DNA of 5,872 nt from an uncultured bacterium. GTDB taxonomy: Bacteria > Chloroflexota > Anaerolineae > JACIWP01. Location of the stretch: NCBI GenBank assembly GCA_903872005.1, contig CAIQJD010000562.1, positions 1 to 5,872 of the forward strand, read 5' to 3'. This document shows, piece after piece, positions 1-5,872 of the stretch. Positions within the stretch are counted from its first letter, which is position 1. Each line of letters begins with the position of its first letter. Both the position numbers and the translations under genes were made by a program. The notes under the pieces were generated by a model. It was not told the DNA's origin, searched no databases, and saw only the letters and a program-made list of their open reading frames with translations.

Positions 1-794
1 ACGTGCTGACCACATTGGCCGCCCAGGCCGCCATCGCGCTGGAGAACAGCCGGCTCATCACCGAGCTACAAAAAGCCTACGAAGAACTCAATCAACTGGA
101 TCGTCTGAAGAGTGAGTTCATCGCCGTGGCCTCACACGAACTCCGCACGCCCCTGGCAGTCATCCTGGGCTACGTCACCTACCTGCAACGCGACGCCATC
201 GGCGACCTGCGCGAGCAACTGGATGTGGTGGTGCGTAGCGCCCTGCGCTTGCGCTCACTTATTGACGACATGACCAACCTGCGTCATGTGGAAGCCGGCG
301 AGGTCGAGCTGCAACGGGAACAATGCGACTTCGTCGAGTTGGTGCAAGGAGTCGTCAATGAGTTTGCCAGCCTCGCGGCCGCCAAGCGCCAGACGTTGCA
401 GACGCGCTTCCCGGCTCCCACGATCAATGCCAGCCTGGATCGGGACAAGATCCGCGTCGCGCTGGGCAACCTCCTCTCCAATGCTATCAAGTTCACCCCA
501 GATGGGGGCGCGATAGACGTGACCGTCACGATGGACGACGCCCAGATCGCCGTCGCCGTACGCGACACCGGCATCGGCATCTCCCCGAATGAACTCAAGC
601 GCATCTTTGATCGGTTCTATCAGATCGAGCCGGCGTATACGCGCCGCTTCGAAGGGATGGGCCTGGGCCTTTCCATCACCAAGAGCATGGTCGAGATTCA
701 CGGCGGCGCTATTGAGGTCGAAAGCCAACCCGGCAGCGGGAGCACTTTCACCATCCGTCTGGCGCGCTTTGGGCCGCCGGCGCTGTGCGAGTAG
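1..794 (+). CDS. Sensor histidine kinase, C-terminal part (5' end outside window)
   Basis: This is the kinase core of a two-component sensor, which autophosphorylates on histidine and passes the phosphate to a response regulator. The frame is open at the left edge, so the GTG at 3 is not the true start. Numbering from that codon, residues 1-22 look like the last helix of a GAF domain (AAQAAIALENSRL), followed by a short coiled linker. The HisKA H-box is ASHELRTPL with the phospho-acceptor His45. The HATPase_c domain shows the N-box (LLSNAIKF, Asn160), the G1 box DTGIGI (188-193), the F-box FDRFYQ and the G2 box GMGLGL (218-223). No receiver domain follows; the protein ends shortly after the ATPase fold at a TAG. 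No response regulator gene lies in the window, and the next gene is an unrelated oxidoreductase 78 bp downstream. The signal sensed is unknown because the input domains are missing. The family call is secure from the motifs. Confidence 0.95.
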   Translation, partial: VLTTLAAQAAIALENSRLITELQKAYEELNQLDRLKSEFIAVASHELRTPLAVILGYVTYLQRDAIGDLREQLDVVVRSALRLRSLIDDMTNLRHVEAGEVELQREQCDFVELVQGVVNEFASLAAAKRQTLQTRFPAPTINASLDRDKIRVALGNLLSNAIKFTPDGGAIDVTVTMDDAQIAVAVRDTGIGISPNELKRIFDRFYQIEPAYTRRFEGMGLGLSITKSMVEIHGGAIEVESQPGSGSTFTIRLARFGPPALCE

Positions 795-818
795 GGAGTA
801 TACCGCCGGCTGGCGCAC

Positions 819-847
819 TTGTCAAACAAATGTTCGCTCTCATTAAA
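819..847 (+). promoter_or_regulatory. Weak candidate promoter for the superoxide reductase gene
   Basis: TTGTCA at 819-824 matches five of six bases of a -35 box. It is followed after 17 bp by ATTAAA at 842-847, only three of six bases of a -10 box. The surrounding 819-872 stretch is clearly richer in A and T than the flanking genes. The predicted transcript start would fall almost on the ribosome binding site, which weakens the call. Confidence 0.25.
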
Positions 848-872
848 CATAGAAAGGGGATAAGAGAAGAAA

Positions 873-1269
873 ATGGCAACCTTTGGAGAACTCTATCAAG
901 TTGCAGACTGGAAGAAGGAAAAGCACGCGCCGGTGATCGAATGCGCCGCGGAAGTCAAGGCCGGCGAGATCACGCGCATCATCGTCAGCGTAGGCAAGGA
1001 AATCGCGCACCCCAATACCACAGAACATCACATTAGTTGGATCGAGCTTTACTTTCAGGGGGGAAGGCGACAAGTTCCCCGTGCAGCTCGGCCGCTTCGA
1101 CTTCACCGCGCACGGTGAGGCCGCGACCGGCCCCAACACCGGGCCGGCGTACACCCAGCCCGAGGCGCAGGTCGCGGTCAAGTTGGGAAAATCCGGCGTC
1201 CTGTACGCCGCCTCGCTCTGCAACATCCACGGCCTCTGGGCCAGCTCCCAGGCCATCAAAGTCAGCTAG
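873..1269 (+). CDS. Superoxide reductase, one-iron neelaredoxin type, frame broken by one extra G in a G6 run
   Basis: Superoxide reductase reduces superoxide to hydrogen peroxide without making oxygen and protects anaerobes, usually taking electrons from rubredoxin. The upstream frame, from ATG 873 (AGGGGA 12 nt before it), encodes ADWKKEKHAPVIE, then GKEIAHPN and TEHHISWIELYF. The sequence then fails at GGGGGG (1058-1063), and the old frame stops at 1118. Dropping one G restores QGEGDKFPVQLGRFDFTAHG and continues to PNTGPAYT, SLCNIHGLW and the TAG at 1267-1269. The repaired protein has 131 residues, normal for the family. The expected iron ligands are all present: His18, His46, His52, Cys116 and His119, with Glu16 beside the first. 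There is no N-terminal CxxC desulforedoxin domain, so it is the single-domain class. Because every motif on both sides is intact, a sequencing error or a very recent mutation fits better than an old pseudogene. No rubredoxin gene is nearby. Confidence 0.88.
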
Positions 1270-1287
1270 CCACTGCGCCAGATAACC

Positions 1288-1325
1288 ATCAGCGCCGGCG
1301 AAGTCTCCGCTTCGCCGGCGCTGAT
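1288..1325. terminator. Perfect 16-bp hairpin between convergent genes, probable bidirectional terminator
   Basis: ATCAGCGCCGGCGAAG at 1288-1303 is exactly complementary to CTTCGCCGGCGCTGAT at 1310-1325, with a 6-nt loop. It begins 18 bp after the superoxide reductase stop and ends 22 bp from the prfB stop on the other strand, so it can serve both convergent transcripts. Neither side has a real T-run; the plus side continues CATTAATCC. It therefore resembles a non-canonical or RNA 3'-end-stabilising hairpin more than a textbook intrinsic terminator. The stem itself is certain; its function is inferred from position. Confidence 0.7.
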
Positions 1326-1347
1326 CATTAATCCAAACCCCACGGGC

Positions 1348-2461
1348 CTACGCCGCGCTGGCGTACTTCAGGTAAGCCTCGATGAACTCATCCAGCTCGC
1401 CGTCCAGGACGGCATCGGTGTTGCCTGTTTCATACTCGGTACGCAGGTCTTTGACCATGTGATACGGGTGCAACACGTAAGAACGAATCTGGTTGCCCCA
1501 GCCGGCTTCCACGTGCTTCCCCTTCAGGCGGGCCTGTTCTTCTTCCAATTTTTGCAGCTCGATCTCGTACAGCCGGGCGCGCAGCACACGGATGGCGCTC
1601 TCGCGGTTCTGTACTTGCGAGCGCTCGTTCTGGCAAGTCACAATGATGCCGGTCGGCTCGTGCAGCAATCGCACGGCCGTCGAGGTCTTCTGGACATTCT
1701 GTCCACCGGCTCCCGATGAGCGGAAGACATCAATGCGGATATCCTTGGGGTCTATCTGCACTTCCACGTCATTGTCGAATTCCGGCATCACCTCGACCAG
1801 CGCGAAGGTGGTATGCCGGCGATGCGCCGCGTCGAAGGGCGACAGGCGCACCAGACGATGCACGCCACGTTCAGAGCGCAGATAGCCATAAGCGTACTCG
1901 CCGGCAACCCGCACGGTCACGCTCTTCACGCCGGTCTCTTCGCCATCAGCCCGATCCAGGATCTCGGCGCTGAACCCGCGTCGCTCACACCAACGCAGGT
2001 ACATCCGCAGCAAGATGGCGGCCCAGTCCGTCGCCTCGGTGCCGCCGACGCCGGCATGAATCGCCAGAATGGCATTCTTGCTATCATGATCGCCAGCGAA
2101 CATCAGCTCGAACTCGTGGTGCGCCAACGCCTGCTCCAGGCGACTGGTCTCGCCGGCGATCTCGGCCACCAGCGCGTCCTGCCCATCTTCGTCAATCTCG
2201 GCCAGGCCGGCCAACTCCAGGGCGTCGCGCGCATCCTTCTCCATGCGCCGCCAACGCTCCACTTCGGCGCGCTGCGCCGACAACTCGCGCAAGACGGTCT
2301 GAGCGCGCTCTTGATCGCCCCACAAGTCCGGCGCGCCGGCCTGCCGCTCTAGCTCCGCCACCCGCGCTTCTTTGCCGGCCAAGTCAAAGACGCACCAGGA
2401 TCTGCTGGATACGCGCATCAAGCGCGTTCAAACGGCCCTGCAAATCAGCTAACTCTGCCAT
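1348..2461 (-). CDS. prfB: Peptide chain release factor 2, with programmed +1 frameshift
   Basis: RF2 recognises UGA and UAA in the ribosomal A site and triggers peptide release. Translation starts at ATG 2461-2459 ([17 protein letters not shown]...) and reads 25 codons to an in-frame TGA at 2386-2384. A +1 shift then continues as [15 protein letters not shown] to the TAG at 1350-1348, giving 370 residues; E. coli RF2 has 365 and its UGA is also codon 26. In full-length numbering, the stop-codon recognition motif SPF is at 207-209 ([11 protein letters not shown]) and the catalytic GGQ at 252-254 ([13 protein letters not shown]). Both are within two residues of E. coli positions. SPF, not PxT, separates it from RF1. 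The gene lies 21 bp after ftsY and is probably cotranscribed with it. GGGGGT, nine bases before the ATG, is a plausible ribosome binding site. A gene caller that ignores the shift would place a false start inside at 2421. The stop is UAG, an RF1 codon. Confidence 0.96.
2383..2396 (-). promoter_or_regulatory. RF2 autoregulatory +1 frameshift site
   Basis: Read on the minus strand, the site is GGTG (2396-2393), CGT, then CTT TGA C (2389-2383). The slippery CUU codon followed by UGA C is identical to the E. coli prfB site. GGUG can pair with the end of 16S rRNA and sits three bases before CUU, the same spacing as the Shine-Dalgarno-like element of E. coli. When RF2 is scarce, termination at UGA is slow, the ribosome slips forward one base and full RF2 is made. 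The site is seen directly; the regulation is established for this family. Confidence 0.95.
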
Positions 2462-2482
2462 CTTCCCGCTACCCCCATCTCA

Positions 2483-3409
2483 TCAGCGCGCGGTCGTCCC
2501 CGCGCTCTCGAATAGTCCGTCCACGAAGGCGTCGCCATCGAACTCGGTCCAATCATCCAATTTCTCGCCGGTGCCCACGAAGCGCACGCCCACGCCCAAC
2601 TCGCGGACAATGGAAAAGACGATGCCGCCCTTGGCGGTGCCGTCGAGCTTCGCCAGGACAATGCCGGTCACATGGACCGATTCCTTGAAGCTCTTGGCCT
2701 GCAACAGCGCATTCTGGCCGGTCGTGGCATCCAGCACCAACAGTGTCTCATGCGGCGCCTGATGCACTTGTTTCGAGGCGATGCCATGCACTTTCGCCAG
2801 CTCTTGCATCAAGTTGTACTTGGTGTGCAGCCGGCCGGCCGTATCCACGAGGACCATGTCAAACTGGCGCGCCTTGGCAGCCCGCAGCGCGTCATAGGTC
2901 ACCGCGCCGGGATCTGCGCCCGGCTGATGCGCGATCACATCTACGCCCACGCGTTGCCCCCAAACCTGCAACTGCTCAATGGCCGCCGCCCGAAACGTAT
3001 CCGCAGCCGCCAGGAGCACCTTGCGCCCGCGCGTCTTGTAGTAGTGCGCCATCTTGGCGATACTGGTCGTCTTGCCGGAGCCATTCACGCCGACCACCAG
3101 GATCACCGTCAAGAGACGCGGCTCATCCACCTGCGACGGCGCGCCGGCTTTCAGAATGGCGCGCAACTCCGCCTTCAAAGCGGTCTCGGCGTCTTGTGGC
3201 GAGCGCAGCTTGCCCTGGTCAGCGAGCTGCCGCAGGCCGGCCACCAGCTCCACCGTCACATCCACGCCCACATCGGCCTGGATCAGCAACGCTTCCAGCT
3301 CATCCCAGGTCTCCTCGGTCAATTTGCCCCCGGCAAAGAGGCTGCGAATACGCCCGAAGAACGATTGCCGGGTTTTGCTCAACCCTTCTTGGATAGAACG
3401 TCCGAACAC
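2483..3409 (-). CDS. ftsY: Signal recognition particle receptor FtsY
   Basis: FtsY is the SRP GTPase receptor at the inner face of the membrane. It forms a GTP-dependent complex with Ffh and hands ribosome-nascent chains to the Sec translocon. The protein has 308 residues from GTG 3409 ([17 protein letters not shown]). An N domain covers roughly residues 1-90 ([17 protein letters not shown]) and an NG GTPase follows. Its motifs are GVNGSGKTT (107-115), DTFRAAA (137-143), DTAGR (189-193), LDATTGQNA (226-234), [10 protein letters not shown] (253-262) and GTGEKLDD (279-286). The G4 box reads AKLD where TKLD is usual. The long acidic A domain of E. coli FtsY is absent, as in many bacteria. The GTG start is chosen because AGGGAGG lies four bases upstream, the FtsY-like N terminus begins there, and an upstream in-frame ATG at 3487 overlaps the promoter's -35 box. 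The gene ends in tandem TGA TGA and leads into prfB. Confidence 0.96.
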   Translation of the reverse strand: MFGRSIQEGLSKTRQSFFGRIRSLFAGGKLTEETWDELEALLIQADVGVDVTVELVAGLRQLADQGKLRSPQDAETALKAELRAILKAGAPSQVDEPRLLTVILVVGVNGSGKTTSIAKMAHYYKTRGRKVLLAAADTFRAAAIEQLQVWGQRVGVDVIAHQPGADPGAVTYDALRAAKARQFDMVLVDTAGRLHTKYNLMQELAKVHGIASKQVHQAPHETLLVLDATTGQNALLQAKSFKESVHVTGIVLAKLDGTAKGGIVFSIVRELGVGVRFVGTGEKLDDWTEFDGDAFVDGLFESAGTTAR

Positions 3410-3413
3410 AGCG

Positions 3414-3420
3414 CCTCCCT
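3414..3420 (-). promoter_or_regulatory. Strong ribosome binding site that fixes the ftsY start
   Basis: On the minus strand AGGGAGG is followed by CGCT and then GTG TTC GGA. This is the best Shine-Dalgarno match seen among the genes here and supports GTG 3409 over the longer ATG start at 3487. Confidence 0.8.
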
Positions 3421-3458
3421 GGCCCACCGTCGGTCTACCGCGTTGGCGGCAAGAGTAG

Positions 3459-3487
3459 ATTATACCGGATGCCGGCCGGTTGGGCAA
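3459..3487 (-). promoter_or_regulatory. Sigma70-type promoter for ftsY-prfB
   Basis: On the minus strand TTGCCC (3487-3482, four of six bases of the -35 consensus) is followed after exactly 17 bp by a perfect TATAAT (3464-3459). Transcription should start near 3452, giving a leader of about 43 nt that contains the AGGGAGG site before the GTG at 3409. No other clear promoter appears before prfB, so this one probably drives both genes. Confidence 0.75.
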
Positions 3488-3514
3488 AGCGCATGACCAT
3501 CATCGTCGCGCCGT

Positions 3515-3543
3515 TTGTAGGCCCGCTGCGCCTGTGTTATAAT
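3515..3543 (+). promoter_or_regulatory. Sigma70-type extended -10 promoter for rnc-smc
   Basis: A perfect TATAAT at 3538-3543 is preceded by TG and one base (TGT TATAAT), an extended -10 element. At 17 bp upstream lies TTGTAG (3515-3520), which keeps only the TTG of the -35 box; an extended -10 often offsets a weak -35. The start would be near 3550, about 37 nt before the rnc ATG. The promoter runs back to back with the ftsY promoter, with 27 bp between the two -35 boxes. Confidence 0.75.
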
Positions 3544-3586
3544 CGGCGCCGTAGATTGTCCCGTCAAGAGAGATACCTACTGCATC

Positions 3587-4327
3587 ATGTTCGAGACGCC
3601 ATTGCCCAATTCAGCAGGCTTGATCCAATTTCGTGACCCGGCCCTGTTACAGCGCGCCCTTACCCACCGCTCTTATCTGAACGAGCATCCGGAAATCGCG
3701 CTGGAGGATAATGAGCGCCTGGAATTCCTCGGCGACGCCATCATCAGTCTGATCACCGCGCAACTTCTGTACAACCGCTTCCCAGAATTGCGCGAGGGCG
3801 ACTTGACTCGTCTGCGCGCCGCGCTGGTGCGCCGGGAAGCCCTGGCCCATTTCGCCGGCCAGATGCATCTCGGCGAACAATTGCTGCTCAGTCGCGGCGA
3901 AGATGACAACGGCGGCCGGCGCCGGCCGGCGATCCTCTGCGACGCCTTTGAGGCCGTGGTGGCCGCAATCTATCTCGATCAGGGCCTGCCGGCCGCGCGC
4001 CAGTTCGTCGAGCCGCTCCTGCAAGAAGCGATTGCAGCCATTCTCATCCAGGACGCGCCGAAAGACGCGCGCAGCGCGCTGCAAGAGCTTACACAGGCCC
4101 GTTTCGCCCTGACGCCCCAGTATCGCACCGTGGCCGAATACGGACCGGATCATGCCAAAGAGTTCGTCGTGGAAGCTATCCTGGGACAGCAAGCCTTCGG
4201 ACGCGGCAGCGGCTCGACCAAACAGGCCGCCGGCCGGTTGGCCGCCGCCGACGCCCTGCAGCGCCTCGCCGACGTGGACGACCTGAGCGCCGCCGAGCCG
4301 CTGGCGTCGGCGTCGGATGCCCATTGA
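3587..4327 (+). CDS. rnc: Ribonuclease III
   Basis: RNase III cuts double-stranded RNA in rRNA precursors, mRNAs and regulatory RNAs as a Mg2+-dependent homodimer in the cytoplasm. The 246-residue protein is of usual length. The family signature NERLEFLGD lies at 42-50, with Glu43, Glu46 and Asp50. The second half of the catalytic site is Asp119 and Glu122 in ILCDAFEAVVAAIYLD. The early segment ALTHRSYLNEH is also typical. A double-stranded RNA binding domain spans about 160-227 (DARSALQELTQ to STKQAAGRLAAADAL). The C-terminal tail of about 20 residues is acidic and alanine-rich. The ATG at 3587 fits the family N terminus, but the ribosome binding site is poor: only AAGAGAGA, about 14 bases upstream. 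The gene has its own extended -10 promoter and is followed after 32 bp by smc, a pairing common in bacteria and probably an operon. Confidence 0.96.
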   Translation: MFETPLPNSAGLIQFRDPALLQRALTHRSYLNEHPEIALEDNERLEFLGDAIISLITAQLLYNRFPELREGDLTRLRAALVRREALAHFAGQMHLGEQLLLSRGEDDNGGRRRPAILCDAFEAVVAAIYLDQGLPAARQFVEPLLQEAIAAILIQDAPKDARSALQELTQARFALTPQYRTVAEYGPDHAKEFVVEAILGQQAFGRGSGSTKQAAGRLAAADALQRLADVDDLSAAEPLASASDAH

Positions 4328-4359
4328 CCGGCCCCAGACTACGGGAATAGCGTGATCCC

Positions 4360-5872
4360 ATGCACCTGAAACGCGTAGAACTACAAGGCTTCAAGACGTT
4401 CGCCGCCCGCACCGAATTCCTCTTCGACCGCGGCGTCACCGCCATTGTCGGGCCAAACGGCAGCGGCAAATCGAACATCGCCGATGCGGTGCGCTGGGTT
4501 CTGGGCGAACAAAGCGCGCGCCTCTTGCGCGGCAAATCCACCGAGGACATGATCTTCTCGGGCAGCGCGCAGCGGCCGCGCGCCGGCCTGGCCCAAGTCA
4601 CCGTCACCCTCGACAACAGCGCAGGCTGGATGCCGGTAGATTTCGCCGAAGTGACCATCAGCCGGCGCGCCTATCGCTCCGGCGAAAATGAGTACTATAT
4701 CAATGGAAGTCGCGTCCGCCTGCGCGATATCTTCGAGCTCCTGGGGCGCGGCGGTCTCTCCCGACGCACCTACACTGTCATCGGTCAGGGTCTCGTGGAT
4801 GCGGCCCTCTCGCTGCGCCCAGAAGAGCGCCGGCTCCTCTTCGAGGAAGCCGCCGGCATCACCATCCACCAGAGCAAACGCTCTGAAGCTTTGACCAGGC
4901 TGGAAGCGACGCAGGCCAACCTGGTGCGTATCCATGACATTATCACGGAACTTGCGCCGCGCCTGCAACTCCTGCAGGGTCAGGCAGAAAAGGCCGAGCG
5001 TCACGCCGAGATCACCGAGCAGCTCCAGAAGCTCTTGCGCGTCTGGTACGGCTATCGCTGGTATGCCGCGCAGAACGGCCTGGGCGACGCCCGGCGCGTC
5101 GCCCAGCAACATGCCGGCGCCGTTTCCAGGCGCCAGGCCGACATCCAGGGACTCGACCAGCAGATCGCCACGCAGCGCGAAGAGCAGGCCGGCCGGCGCA
5201 CGCAACTGGGCGATTGGCACCGTCAGAGCGGCGAATTGCATCGTCAGGCCGAGGCGCTGGAGCGCGAGCTGGCCGTGTGGCAAGAACGTTTGGCGCAAAT
5301 GTCCGGCCAACAGGAAGAACTGGCGCGCGAACTGGCGACTCTCCGCGCCGGCCTCGAAGCCCAACGGGAGCGCATCAGCGCCGGCGAGACGGCGCTGCGC
5401 GCGCTGGATGACCAGCGCCGAGAGCAAAGCGCTCTCCTGGAACAAGTGGAGACCCAGTCGCGCGCCCGTGAGACCCAGCGCCAGATGCTTCAGACCTCGC
5501 TCAACAAGCACCGCGAGGAGGCTTTCCGACTCGCCGCCGACGCGACCGATCGGCGCAATCGCCTGACCCAACTGGACGAACGCGAGGCGGAGCTGAAGAA
5601 CGACCAGGTCGGACGCCAGTCACAAATCGCCGCCTGCGATACGGAAATCGGCGAGATCGAGCGTCAGATTCGCGTCTTGCGCGGCGAGCTGGAAACCTGG
5701 CTCGACGCCAGCGCAGCCCTGGAAGCCCAACAGAAGCAGGCCATCGAACGCGCTACCCAGACAGTCGCCGGCCGGCCACCCCTGGAGCGCGATCTGGATG
5801 CAGCACGCTCCGAGAAGACGCGCCTCAGCGCCCGCCGCGACCTCCTGGAGCGCTTGCGCGACGACATGGAAG
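4360..5872 (+). CDS. smc: Chromosome segregation protein SMC, N-terminal part (3' end outside window)
   Basis: SMC is the ATPase of the bacterial condensin complex with ScpA and ScpB; it compacts and helps segregate chromosomes. The frame is open from ATG 4360 to the window end: 504 codons with no stop, of a protein usually near 1,180 residues. It opens with [15 protein letters not shown]. Walker A is GPNGSGKSN (31-39), followed by [23 protein letters not shown] and [15 protein letters not shown] come next. The Q-loop region reads TVIGQG (139-144), then [14 protein letters not shown] (153-166). From about residue 170 onward the chain is rich in Glu, Gln, Arg, Ala and Leu, as expected for the first coiled-coil arm; hinge, second arm and Walker B lie beyond the edge. 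The usual basic KYK-like segment after EEAAG is replaced by [11 protein letters not shown]. The ribosome binding site is weak (CGGGAA about 12 bases upstream). It lies 32 bp after rnc and is probably cotranscribed with it. Confidence 0.96.
   Translation, partial: MHLKRVELQGFKTFAARTEFLFDRGVTAIVGPNGSGKSNIADAVRWVLGEQSARLLRGKSTEDMIFSGSAQRPRAGLAQVTVTLDNSAGWMPVDFAEVTISRRAYRSGENEYYINGSRVRLRDIFELLGRGGLSRRTYTVIGQGLVDAALSLRPEERRLLFEEAAGITIHQSKRSEALTRLEATQANLVRIHDIITELAPRLQLLQGQAEKAERHAEITEQLQKLLRVWYGYRWYAAQNGLGDARRVAQQHAGAVSRRQADIQGLDQQIATQREEQAGRRTQLGDWHRQSGELHRQAEALERELAVWQERLAQMSGQQEELARELATLRAGLEAQRERISAGETALRALDDQRREQSALLEQVETQSRARETQRQMLQTSLNKHREEAFRLAADATDRRNRLTQLDEREAELKNDQVGRQSQIAACDTEIGEIERQIRVLRGELETWLDASAALEAQQKQAIERATQTVAGRPPLERDLDAARSEKTRLSARRDLLERLRDDME

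Noticed and set aside
795..872. Terminator after the histidine kinase gene
   Set aside because: Only a short CGCC/GGCG stem near 804-814 with no T-run is present; not supportable.
843..1259. Minus-strand open frame of 138 codons across the superoxide reductase region
   Set aside because: The plus strand carries unmistakable superoxide reductase motifs in both frame segments, and the minus-strand product resembles nothing I recognise.
2483..3487. Longer ftsY starting at ATG 3487
   Set aside because: The extra 26 codons overlap the -35 and -10 boxes, would lie upstream of the predicted transcript start, and do not look like an FtsY N terminus.
2672..3496. Open frame of 274 codons on the plus strand opposite ftsY
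   Set aside because: It lies antisense to a complete FtsY with all GTPase motifs, has no family resemblance and would start inside ftsY without a ribosome binding site.
3551..3586. Possible RNase III self-cleavage hairpin in the rnc leader
   Set aside because: Only a four-base GTAG/CTAC match with a large loop is visible, too weak to call.
3647..4324. Open frame of 225 codons on the minus strand opposite rnc
   Set aside because: It is a shadow of the rnc frame; no motif and no promoter or ribosome binding site support it.
4381..5571. Long open frame of 396 codons on the minus strand opposite smc
   Set aside because: It is a mirror of the smc coding frame in GC-rich DNA. The plus-strand product has clear SMC motifs, while the minus-strand product shows no recognisable domain and is low in complexity.

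Overview
The window is a dense, GC-rich stretch of bacterial chromosome with mostly housekeeping genes. The protein sequences and the adjacent rnc-smc pair suggest a Chloroflexota bacterium, perhaps of the Anaerolineae type. That assignment is an impression from the protein sequences, not a computed placement. A superoxide reductase gene points to an anaerobic or microaerophilic lifestyle.

Layout from left to right. (1) 1-794, plus strand: the C-terminal end of a sensor histidine kinase, cut by the window edge. (2) 873-1269, plus strand: a small one-iron superoxide reductase. Its frame is broken by one extra G in a run of six, although all active-site residues are intact on both sides. (3) 1288-1325: a perfect 16-bp hairpin between the convergent superoxide reductase and prfB genes. 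(4) 3409 down to 1348, minus strand: an ftsY-prfB operon. prfB carries the classic RF2 autoregulatory frameshift, an in-frame UGA at codon 26 in the context CUU UGA C, so the full protein is read from two frames. (5) 3410-3586: a divergent intergenic region with a sigma70-like promoter in each direction, each with a perfect TATAAT. (6) 3587 onwards, plus strand: rnc (RNase III) followed 32 bp later by smc, which runs off the right edge. The smc frame is open with no stop from 4360 to 5872.

How the genes relate: ftsY encodes the SRP receptor (membrane protein targeting), prfB the UGA/UAA release factor, rnc the double-stranded RNA processing enzyme and smc the chromosome condensin ATPase. Many bacteria carry rnc-smc-ftsY in one direction. 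Here ftsY lies on the other side of rnc, inverted, and shares a promoter region with it.

I see no mobile element, CRISPR array, tRNA, rRNA or defence system, and no convincing undescribed system. The points most worth a second look are the prfB recoding site, the disrupted superoxide reductase, and a strong excess of the palindrome GCCGGC (39 copies counted by hand, roughly seven times a simple composition estimate).
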